Source: a virus
IMG/VR virus record: IMGVR_UViG_3300034111_000256
Location: 1 to 35,732 of that record
Strand: one strand, 5' to 3'
Length of the DNA stretch: 35,732 bases
The notes under the pieces were generated by a model, which saw nothing but the letters and a program-made list of their open reading frames with translations, was not told where the DNA came from and searched no databases. Below, one piece after another: positions 16,407 through 21,991 of the stretch. Made by a program: the position numbers and the translations under genes. Numbering within the stretch: position 1 is the stretch's first letter; each line of letters starts with the position of its first letter.

Positions 16407-17932
16407 TATGAGGCCATCCATCCAGACGATGCGGAGCCTTGACCATAGCTGACGCGGCGCTGGTTGTCTACTCGTTGCTCGCGTCTGGCGACAGGAAATG
16501 CGAACGTCACCGCTATAGCATCCGCCGCGTCAGGTGAGGCCAGACCTCTCGACTTCATGTCTTTCTTGGACTCTAAGAATATCGTTCCCTTAGAGTCCGG
16601 CTTCATCATAGGCCCGATGAGGTCTGACTTCAAATACCTGTCCTTCGGTATGCTCGCGTCCTTCAGCCAGTCCTTCATCGCGCCCCACATCTCCGCGCGC
16701 TTGTTGCCATACATTCCTGGCCGACTTGATTTGTTTCCAAAATTTACTCCGCGCACTTTGTAGCGCTGCTCCTTCAGCCGATCCACGACGCCTGCGCCTA
16801 GTCCGCCTTCGTCGATGACCACAAGCGCAGGCTTATACTCTTCGATCACGTCGATCACCCGCCCTACGACCTCCATCGTGTCGTCACCACGGTGTCGTCG
16901 GATGCTCAGTATGTCGCGGCCCTGCCTTATGGCGATGACGGTAGCGTCGGCACCAAAGCGTGCTGGATCCACTCCGACCACGATGGGCGCGGACTGGTCG
17001 GATATAGCGGGACGTTCCATTGCCTCGTCAACCAACGCGTTCCCGATGAACTGGTCGTCGCTCGCGTTGGGGAACTGACCGTAGACTTCGACGTGCGCGG
17101 CGCTGGAGTCGGGGCCATACTCGTCAATGATCTGCTGGTAGACGGCTTTATCCGTGCCTTCGACAGATCTGGCATCGACAATTTTATTTCGCCAAAAGTC
17201 TCGCTTGGAGTTAAAACACTCATAAAAGTAACCAGAGTTACGACGGGGGTTGCTGAAGCACAACCAAAAGCGATTAGGGGTATTTTCCGTAAAAAAGCCC
17301 GCTGCAACTGACCAGATAGAATCATCAATTCCGCTTGCCTCATCGAATACCAGCATGACACCCGCGAAGTTATGCACGCCAGCATATGCGTCAGGATTTT
17401 CTGCACTCCACAACCGCCCTTCTACGCCCCAATAGCGCGTTCCCATTTTAAGATCTCGTTCGACCAGCTCCGCAATCCACTTCGCCGGTAGCACCCGCGT
17501 TGCGGACACCTCAAACCAGTGGCTGTGTATAGACATACTCAGCCACTTGGTGATCTCAGCCCAAGTCACTGACCTTAGCTGGGCTTCGCTATTTGCGGAC
17601 ACGATGGTCGTCGAGCCTATCCGCGTGGTCAGCATCCAGATTGTCAGCCATGACACAAGGGCAGACTTACCAATACCGCGCCCCGATGACACCGCCATCC
17701 GCAGCGTCTCGAAGTCTATCTTGCCGTTGTTAGCTTTGATATGTTCGCGTAATTCTGTCAGAATGTCACGCTGCCATTTACGCGGGCCTTCAAAGTGCTC
17801 AAGGGGCGTATTCGGTTTCTTCCACGGGAACGCTAATCTGACGAAGGCCAGCGGGTCGTTCTTCAGCGTCGGATTCCACAGCGTCGCCATCAAGCGCTGT
17901 TCTTCCTCCGGGCTGTATATAGTCGTCTGCAT
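16406..17932 (-). CDS. terL: Terminase large subunit
   Basis: A 508-residue DNA-packaging motor. The ATPase domain has Walker A SSGRGIGKS at residues 82-90 and Walker B VMLVFDE at 192-198. The C-terminal RNase H-like nuclease shows GVDPARFG (D322), VVIDEGGLG (D374) and SPDAADA (D468/D471) as likely metal ligands. The length equals the P22 protein (499). The chosen ATG has AAGGG 10 bases upstream. A second ATG 42 bases inside (MATLWNP) has GGAGG about 14 bases upstream and is a possible alternative. The gene overlaps the end of the small-subunit gene by 134 bases or 92 bases, depending on that choice. Confidence 0.93.
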   Translation of the reverse strand: MQTTIYSPEEEQRLMATLWNPTLKNDPLAFVRLAFPWKKPNTPLEHFEGPRKWQRDILTELREHIKANNGKIDFETLRMAVSSGRGIGKSALVSWLTIWMLTTRIGSTTIVSANSEAQLRSVTWAEITKWLSMSIHSHWFEVSATRVLPAKWIAELVERDLKMGTRYWGVEGRLWSAENPDAYAGVHNFAGVMLVFDEASGIDDSIWSVAAGFFTENTPNRFWLCFSNPRRNSGYFYECFNSKRDFWRNKIVDARSVEGTDKAVYQQIIDEYGPDSSAAHVEVYGQFPNASDDQFIGNALVDEAMERPAISDQSAPIVVGVDPARFGADATVIAIRQGRDILSIRRHRGDDTMEVVGRVIDVIEEYKPALVVIDEGGLGAGVVDRLKEQRYKVRGVNFGNKSSRPGMYGNKRAEMWGAMKDWLKDASIPKDRYLKSDLIGPMMKPDSKGTIFLESKKDMKSRGLASPDAADAIAVTFAFPVARREQRVDNQRRVSYGQGSASSGWMAS

Positions 17933-18344
17933 CTATGATCTGCCCTTCGATCACGCGCTGTTGCGCTTCTTGTAGCGCCGCCGTGATGCTGATCGTCTGG
18001 TTAACTTCTACGCTGACAGCCTGTTTGGCTACCCAGTTGTGAACATGCTTCAATACATCTAACGCCGCTTTGGTGTCGCCAGCCATCGCCGCTTTACGCA
18101 ACACGTCAGCCATTTCCATCTCGCCTTCAGCGCGGCCTTTGATCTCTGCATACTCCGCTATCGGGTCGAGCTGTATCAATCGCCGATACTCAGTCGGCAA
18201 CATCCCAGAAGCTAACGCCAGTGCGTCGCCTTTGAGTCCGCGTTTAGCGGCTTCGTAAATCTTTTCTAGCCGTGCTTCGGTCGCCCGTATTTCGCGCGGC
18301 TCATGGGGGATGGAACTAAAGCCACCATCTGCATAGAAAGCCAT
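17799..18344 (-). CDS. terS: Terminase small subunit
   Basis: A 181-residue protein. The start is placed at MAFYADGGFSS because the preceding in-frame residues are hydrophobic read-through of the intergenic region. Residues about 15-60 (ARLEKIYEAAKRGLKGDALA) form a helix-turn-helix-like DNA-recognition region. A helical middle (RKAAMAGDTKAALDVLKHVH) is followed by an acidic tail that overlaps the large-subunit gene. Small subunits bind the packaging site and load the large subunit. No clear ribosome-binding site precedes the chosen ATG (an A/T-rich run is present), so the start is uncertain. Confidence 0.82.
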   Translation of the reverse strand: MAFYADGGFSSIPHEPREIRATEARLEKIYEAAKRGLKGDALALASGMLPTEYRRLIQLDPIAEYAEIKGRAEGEMEMADVLRKAAMAGDTKAALDVLKHVHNWVAKQAVSVEVNQTISITAALQEAQQRVIEGQIIDADDYIQPGGRTALDGDAVESDAEERPAGLRQISVPVEETEYAP

Positions 18345-18436
18345 AAAAAGTTTTATAGCACACAAAAATAAAAAATAAAAAAGTTTGTGCAGTCCCTGCG
18401 TAGATATTCCCAGACTGCTCAAGGCCCAGCCCCCCT

Positions 18437-18483
18437 GTCTACAATCTCCAGTCTACAATTATGTTTACATAAACTAAGTAGAC
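18437..18483. promoter_or_regulatory. Operator-like cluster: GTCTAC boxes and a palindrome
   Basis: GTCTACAAT occurs twice, 14 bases apart, and its core recurs inverted as GTAGAC at 18478. Between them lies GTTTA-CA-TAAAC (18463-18474), a 5-bp inverted repeat with a two-base spacer. The cluster is 100 bases upstream of the small terminase start, a sensible place for a repressor or activator of the late operon. Confidence 0.4.
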
Positions 18484-18490
18484 ATTTAGT

Positions 18491-18723
18491 TTAGGGCAAT
18501 TAGGGCAATCGCATTTCAAGTCTCAACCGCATCACTGGGGAATTCCCAGGGGAAGTTTGCAAGTTTGCGTCGGCGGGGCGGCTAGGGCAATTTAGGGCGG
18601 TTAGGGCAATCTTTTTCTGCCCTTTTAGGTTTACTAGGAGTAATGCAATACTGTTCTACCAAACTGATATACTATTAGAAGGTAACAATTAAATTCTTTT
18701 TAATATTGCCCTAACCGCCCTAA
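18491..18723. repeat. TTAGGGC iteron-like repeats
   Basis: TTAGGGC occurs at 18491, 18500, 18592 and 18601 on the plus strand and at 18708 and 18717 on the minus strand. A variant, CTAGGGC, is at 18582. They form three two-heptamer units with exactly nine bases from start to start, close to one helical turn. This is the layout expected of binding sites for a dimeric or cooperative DNA-binding protein. Confidence 0.75.
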
Positions 18724-18724
18724 A
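18591..18724. repeat. 20-bp perfect inverted repeat around an A/T-rich segment
   Basis: The arms are 18591-18610 (TTTAGGGCGGTTAGGGCAAT) and 18705-18724, its exact complement, separated by 94 bases. Each arm contains one two-heptamer TTAGGGC unit, so the structure places two protein-binding sites face to face across an A/T-rich centre. Confidence 0.85.
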
Positions 18725-18865
18725 AATAAACGGGCGTAAGAATTACAATTAGTTAAGCAATTTTAAAACCCGCCCTGACAAACGAAACCCACCGCCTAAT
18801 TCAGGGCAAACCCTACATTTTTCATTTACCCTAAAACAACACCAAATAAAAAACATCTTTACAAC

Positions 18866-18874
18866 TTATCCACA
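18866..18874 (+). promoter_or_regulatory. Perfect DnaA box TTATCCACA
   Basis: The sequence is the high-affinity DnaA-box consensus. It lies 140 bases from the inverted repeat and 38 bases before the first early gene. Related boxes follow: AAATCCACA at 19015 and 19328, and TTATCCACT at 19301. The operon encodes its own DnaA domain-IV-like protein, so either host DnaA or the phage protein could bind. Confidence 0.65.
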
Positions 18875-18911
18875 CCGTGCTATTTGTAACAAATCAACCG
18901 GAGCAAATCAC

Positions 18912-19013
18912 ATGCGAACCATTCAGATCATCGAAACTATCGTGTTCACAATCGCCGCCACGTTATTCGTGCCAATGATGGCGCTGGCGGTTCTTTATTT
19001 TTGCTATGCGTAA
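18912..19013 (+). CDS. Small single-pass membrane protein (33 residues)
   Basis: A short gene reading MRTIQIIETIVFTIAATLFV, then PMMALAVLYFCYA. Residues 6-31 form one transmembrane helix. GGAG lies 8 bases before the ATG, a good ribosome-binding site. It is the first gene of the early operon. Small early membrane proteins can act in takeover or superinfection exclusion, but nothing here specifies a role. Confidence 0.6.
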   Translation: MRTIQIIETIVFTIAATLFVPMMALAVLYFCYA

Positions 19014-19035
19014 TAAATCCACAGGGGAAAAGACA

Positions 19036-19320
19036 ATGAATACTTACAACATCGAATATACTGATACCTTTGGCGGCGAGTCTAATTATTCGTGGGTGAG
19101 GCGCGCAACTGTTACCATGCCGGAGCTAACTCACTACGGCTATGACGGCTCGACCAACTATTGCAAGGCCAACAAGATATATCGGCGCGAGCTGATGAAG
19201 AAAGCCAAGGCAGCCGTAGGCATCACCGGCTTGCGTGGTAAGACTGAAAACTATGGAGACATGATAGACTTTCGACCATATGGCTGCTGCACCGTATTAT
19301 TTATCCACTACGCCGATTAA
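19036..19320 (+). CDS. Conserved small early protein
   Basis: A 94-residue protein from the ATG that follows GGGGAAAAGACA. An upstream in-frame ATG would lie inside the previous gene and lacks such a site. MNTYNIEYTDTFGGESNYSW, TMPELTHYGYDGSTNY and FRPYGCCTVLFIHYAD are patterns found in small phage and prophage proteins of unknown function. It has beta-rich ends with a basic helical centre (RRELMKKAKAAVG). Its leader is nearly repeated before the next gene. Confidence 0.7.
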   Translation: MNTYNIEYTDTFGGESNYSWVRRATVTMPELTHYGYDGSTNYCKANKIYRRELMKKAKAAVGITGLRGKTENYGDMIDFRPYGCCTVLFIHYAD

Positions 19321-19351
19321 TTGTAATAAATCCACATAGGGGAACAAGACA

Positions 19352-19624
19352 ATGGAAAAGTATAACGGCTGGACGAATTACGCCACGTGGCGCGTCAATT
19401 TAGAGATCTTTGATGGATTTGATCCCCGCGAATGGTGGCAAGGATCCTTTGACAGCGCTTATGATCTTGGAAAGGCGTTGCAACATCATGCAAGCGACAT
19501 CTTAGAGCACGAAACAGGCAACGCTGAAGGCTTGGCATATAGCTATGCCATGGCGTTTTTGTCTGATGTTAACTGGACTGAAATAGCTCAACACATGATT
19601 GATGAATATTCGGAGGCGGCATGA
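19352..19624 (+). CDS. NGWTNYATW-type small phage protein
   Basis: A 90-residue protein. The opening NGWTNYATWRVNLEIFDGF is a recognisable motif of a widespread phage and plasmid family of unknown function, sometimes listed as DUF7249. The rest is helical (YDLGKALQHHASDILEHETG and a final helix). The leader GTAATAAATCCACATAGGGG repeats that of the gene before. Its TGA overlaps the next ATG. Confidence 0.72.
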   Translation: MEKYNGWTNYATWRVNLEIFDGFDPREWWQGSFDSAYDLGKALQHHASDILEHETGNAEGLAYSYAMAFLSDVNWTEIAQHMIDEYSEAA

Positions 19625-19812
19625 TGTTAGAGCTTGAACTAGAGATAGAAGCAATTGACGCGCTAATAAAACTAATTGACGCGCAACCCGCGCCGCTTCC
19701 GTGGCATTTCATCTCAGCGTTAGATGCAATGCAAGACGCGCTTGATAATGAGATCGAGCGCCGCGCGGATGCTTACTTTAGCTATGAAGGCCCACGGGCT
19801 GAAAACGATTAA
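19621..19812 (+). CDS. Small acidic helical protein
   Basis: A 63-residue acidic protein (MMLELELEIEAIDALIKLID, then PWHFISALDAMQDALDNEIE) that should form two amphipathic helices. It starts with ATGATG inside the preceding stop, so either Met is possible and translation is coupled. No family is recognised. Confidence 0.6.
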   Translation: MMLELELEIEAIDALIKLIDAQPAPLPWHFISALDAMQDALDNEIERRADAYFSYEGPRAEND

Positions 19813-19822
19813 GGGGGATAAG

Positions 19823-20128
19823 ATGAAATTTACGTATTACTTCGACGAACTAGAACTAATCAAGGGATATGCCGTCATGGCGGCTGGCGAGATTGACGTA
19901 GACTATAACATCGCGGATGCCGAACCTGATGTAGGAATTTTTGAACCCTGGATTACTGATATCGATATCACGTCGATAACATTAAACAGCAATAAAAAAG
20001 ACGTGCCAGCGCTTAACCTGTCGCAAGATCATTGGCTTTATAAGCTCATACATGATGCGCTAATTGATAGCGATGATCTATTAGAGGCGTGTGAGGAAGA
20101 TGCTGGCGAAGATAAGAGGGATTACTAA
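19823..20128 (+). CDS. Acidic early protein, possible paralogue of the gene at 20268
   Basis: A 101-residue protein. The start is fixed by GGGGG five bases before the ATG; an apparent longer frame overlaps the previous gene and lacks a site. It is strongly acidic, with an N-terminal strand-rich half (YYFDELELIKGY ... EPWITDIDITSITLN) and a helical, Asp/Glu-rich end. The order of strands and the P-(W/F)-I-T-(D/N)-I-(D/N)-I motif recur in the protein encoded 140 bases downstream. Acidic early proteins sometimes mimic DNA, but that is speculation here. Confidence 0.65.
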   Translation: MKFTYYFDELELIKGYAVMAAGEIDVDYNIADAEPDVGIFEPWITDIDITSITLNSNKKDVPALNLSQDHWLYKLIHDALIDSDDLLEACEEDAGEDKRDY

Positions 20129-20130
20129 CC

Positions 20131-20271
20131 ATGTCTAAGATGAAAGACTACTACGAATTTTTGCAGATGTTGTATCGCCTCGACACCGACGCCTTGCGCG
20201 TCATGCTGGAATACGAGTGCGATGACTTCAAACGCAAATTGATCGAAGGCGAGATAGGGGCGCGATCATGA
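20131..20271 (+). CDS. Small helical protein (46 residues)
   Basis: A short gene reading MSKMKDYYEFLQMLYRLDTD, then ALRVMLEYECDDFKRKLIEG. It starts two bases after the preceding stop and ends in an ATGA overlap with the next gene. The coding pattern (amphipathic helices, biased third positions) and tight spacing support it. No function is known. Confidence 0.6.
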   Translation: MSKMKDYYEFLQMLYRLDTDALRVMLEYECDDFKRKLIEGEIGARS

Positions 20272-20546
20272 GATACGAATTTGAATTTGACACTATCGGC
20301 GAACATTGGATTACATTTCGCGGCGTCGTGACATACGACATTGAAATGACGAAAGACGAATGGCCTAAGCCATTCATCACGAATATTAATATCGAGGAAT
20401 GTAAAATTCTATATTCTCAAATCTTACCCGATGAAGACGACAACCCAGGATGGCGCGACGCCAGCCCAAAAGAGCTGGAATATATAGCGGCGCACAAGGA
20501 TTTTATACGCGAATTAGATCGCCATTGGGGGGAAGATGCGCCATGA
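20268..20546 (+). CDS. Acidic early protein, possible paralogue of the gene at 19823
   Basis: A 92-residue acidic protein. EFEFDTIGEHWITFRGVVTY, the PFITNINIEECKILY strand segment and the helical acidic tail parallel the protein from 19823. Both ends overlap neighbours as ATGA. The similarity is weak and needs profile comparison; no named family is known to me. Confidence 0.65.
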   Translation: MRYEFEFDTIGEHWITFRGVVTYDIEMTKDEWPKPFITNINIEECKILYSQILPDEDDNPGWRDASPKELEYIAAHKDFIRELDRHWGEDAP

Positions 20547-20749
20547 GCACATATGATGATGAATATATAAGACGACTAGAACGTGAAGTGAAATCGTTAA
20601 AAAAACAATTAGAAGCCGCGCGCGATAGCATAGGAATATATGACAACTATAGAACCGCGCTGTTTTCTTTTGTTCAAGACCCGCCAAAAATGACGCTAGA
20701 AACAGCAATTAAGCAAGCAAAAAGAGCGTTAAGAGGATTAGAAATATGA
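20543..20749 (+). CDS. Small coiled-coil protein
   Basis: A 68-residue protein. The ATG overlaps the preceding stop as ATGA and GGGGGGAAG lies upstream, so this start is preferred over a longer frame inside the previous gene. Residues 8-30 (YIRRLEREVKSLKKQLEAAR) form a coiled coil, followed by a short basic helix. Its partner is unknown. Confidence 0.65.
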   Translation: MSTYDDEYIRRLEREVKSLKKQLEAARDSIGIYDNYRTALFSFVQDPPKMTLETAIKQAKRALRGLEI

Positions 20750-20949
20750 AAACAGGCGCACAAAGACAACTCAAAGACCCCAGCGCGCTCACCCCATACG
20801 AGCAGCGCATATGGGAGTTACGCCAGCAAGGGTTAGACAATCATCAGATCGGCGCGGCTATGGAGCAATTACCGGCAAGCGTAGCCTCGCGCATGAAAGC
20901 CATAAAAGAGAAATTGGAATTGCAAGATGCGCTACGCATGGTGGGATAG
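20746..20949 (+). CDS. Small solo helix-turn-helix protein
   Basis: A 67-residue protein consisting almost only of a helix-turn-helix of LuxR/sigma-region-4 type (residues 15-57: LTPYEQRIWELRQQGLDNHQ, IGAAMEQLPASVASRMKAIK). No sensor or activation domain is attached. It likely binds DNA as a small regulator of phage transcription. It overlaps both neighbours. A second such protein is encoded at 27746-27931. Confidence 0.68.
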   Translation: MKTGAQRQLKDPSALTPYEQRIWELRQQGLDNHQIGAAMEQLPASVASRMKAIKEKLELQDALRMVG

Positions 20950-21271
20950 AGCGACAGAAAAAGAGGGTGATGTGTTCATACGCGACATAATCGCGGAAGT
21001 AGCTGATGAATTTCAGCTATTCCCGTCAGATATTGTAAGCCACAAAAGGCGAAGCAAGATCGTCAGCGCGCGGCATAAGGCTATGTATCGCGCACGACAA
21101 GAAACAGACGCGAGCTACCTAAAACTAGCGCGCATATTCAAACGCGATCATACAACCGTTATCCACGGTGTTAGATGCTGGAAGGCAAAGTTAGATGGCA
21201 CACAATACAAAAGAACAAAGCGCCCTAGCGGTGCTGATAACAGTAATAATCGAAGTTCTACTGGGGCTTAA
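20927..21271 (+). CDS. Stand-alone DnaA domain IV-like DNA-binding protein
   Basis: A 114-residue protein without the AAA+ ATPase of DnaA. Residues 18-87 match the DnaA C-terminal domain: RDIIAEVADEFQLFPSDIVS, KIVSARHKAMYRARQETDAS, then the signature KRDHTTVIHG (72-81), which reads DNA bases in DnaA boxes. Basic residues R42, R49 and R73-H75 fall at the usual contact positions. The tail after residue 90 is basic and probably disordered. A perfect DnaA box lies upstream of this operon. The ATG overlaps the previous gene by 23 bases with a weak site. A GTG at 20972, preceded by GAGGGTGAT, starts exactly at the domain and is a good alternative. Confidence 0.85.
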   Translation: MRYAWWDRATEKEGDVFIRDIIAEVADEFQLFPSDIVSHKRRSKIVSARHKAMYRARQETDASYLKLARIFKRDHTTVIHGVRCWKAKLDGTQYKRTKRPSGADNSNNRSSTGA

Positions 21272-21337
21272 ATGATGTTTACATACCAGCTAATCGACCC
21301 CGCCCTGCTATACGATGGGCTAGGTATCTGCTATTAA
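21272..21337 (+). CDS. Possible 21-residue peptide
   Basis: ATGATG directly follows the stop of the DnaA-like gene, and the frame reads MMFTYQLIDPALLYDGLGIC before a TAA. GGGG lies seven bases upstream. It could be a coupled peptide or merely trailing sequence before the terminator. Confidence 0.25.
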   Translation: MMFTYQLIDPALLYDGLGICY

Positions 21338-21368
21338 TTGGGGACGTGTTGACCTCCCCTAGACTTGG

Positions 21369-21398
21369 CCCTGCGCTTAACGGCGCGGGGTTATTTTT
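21369..21398 (+). terminator. Intrinsic terminator of the early plus-strand operon
   Basis: CCCTGCGC pairs with GCGCGGGG (8 bp, one G-U), with a six-base loop, followed by TTATTTTT. The stop codon of the opposing gene at 21377 lies inside the hairpin. On the minus strand no T run follows, so it acts on plus-strand transcripts only. Confidence 0.85.
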
Positions 21399-21673
21399 AC
21401 GAACTCATTGGCTGGCAAGATGTCCTGACCAAAAGGTTTTCGCGGCTCCTGCATTTGATAGAAGTTATAATCGAGCAAATATGGTAAGATGCGCGGCATC
21501 AGCCATTCACGCATAGCATTTGTTGATGCGGCCACTGGCGCGGGCTGATAAGGGGCCGTGCGGCCATAGGTAGCTGCATCATGGGGGAGAGTAGCTTGGA
21601 ACGCCCGAATCCTATCCCAAAAGTCTTTATTGGCGCGCTGATCGCCACCTAGATACCCAGAGATCTCATCCAT
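21377..21673 (-). CDS. Small protein convergent with the early operon
   Basis: A 98-residue protein from the ATG reading MDEISGYLGGDQRANKDFWD; a GTG nine bases upstream is possible. It has a Pro/Tyr-rich middle (TAPYQPAPVAAS) and REWLMPRILPYLLDYNFYQM near the end. No strong ribosome-binding site is seen. The start overlaps the divergent gene at 21672, so the two cannot both have long leaders. No family is recognised. Confidence 0.5.
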   Translation of the reverse strand: MDEISGYLGGDQRANKDFWDRIRAFQATLPHDAATYGRTAPYQPAPVAASTNAMREWLMPRILPYLLDYNFYQMQEPRKPFGQDILPANEFVKITPRR

Positions 21674-21893
21674 GACAGACACCGAATTCGAGCGGCGCTT
21701 GAAAGCGCTGCAACAGGAAGTAAGCAGCGCCTATCTTAAAGGATACGAGGAAGCTAGGCAACGCTCACAATGGACGATCAGCGCCGCCGTTGACGAAAGC
21801 AACCGCCTTCGCTTGGCGCTCGAAGAGGCGCTGGTTGGTGCGGACGAAACAACAAAAATAAAAATTCTTGAAACATTGCGAAGAAAATCATAG
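21672..21893 (+). CDS. Small coiled-coil protein
   Basis: A 73-residue helical protein (EFERRLKALQQEVSSAYLKG, then LRLALEEALVGADETTKIKI) with coiled-coil character. It starts two bases before the divergent ATG on the other strand and has no strong ribosome-binding site. The function is unknown. Confidence 0.55.
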   Translation: MTDTEFERRLKALQQEVSSAYLKGYEEARQRSQWTISAAVDESNRLRLALEEALVGADETTKIKILETLRRKS

Positions 21894-21917
21894 CCAAACC
21901 CTCCAAAGGGTCAGACC

Positions 21918-21986
21918 ATGATCCCACCGTTTCTCATAAATGTCAACGGCATAGCCCCTCTTTGCAGGTGTGATAGACGATTTTAG
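21918..21986 (+). CDS. Possible 22-residue peptide with strong ribosome-binding site
   Basis: AAAGGG seven bases before the ATG is a good site, and the frame reads MIPPFLINVNGIAPLCRCDR before TAG. The CRC motif and convergent location are notable, but 22 residues can occur by chance. Confidence 0.3.
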   Translation: MIPPFLINVNGIAPLCRCDRRF

Positions 21987-21991
21987 TTAGC

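Larger units (their letters stand above)
18345..18911. other. Gene-free divergent region, candidate origin and control region
   Basis: The 567 bases between the divergent terminase and early operons hold no convincing gene. They carry repeated TTAGGGC heptamers on both strands, a 20-bp perfect inverted repeat and an A/T-rich interior. They also carry a perfect DnaA box, two GTCTACAAT repeats and several palindromes. This mix of iterons, A/T-rich DNA and a DnaA box is what replication origins look like. The same region must also hold the promoters of both operons, but no clear -35/-10 pair could be chosen by eye. Confidence 0.65.

Noticed and set aside
16892-17311. 139-residue plus-strand frame within the large terminase gene
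   Set aside because: It is opposite the ATPase and nuclease motifs of terminase and has no family resemblance.
16927-17406. 159-residue minus-strand frame in the terminase gene
   Set aside because: It is an alternate frame of terminase, Ser/Thr/Pro-rich shadow sequence without a start site.
18491-18723. CRISPR array
   Set aside because: The repeats are seven to nine bases, partly adjacent and on both strands, with no uniform spacers; no cas genes are present. The Cas4-like nuclease belongs to the phage DUF2800 family.
18797-18802. CTGACA...TAATTC as an early promoter
   Set aside because: The -10 match is poor and the spacer is 16 bases, so it is not better than chance in A/T-rich DNA.
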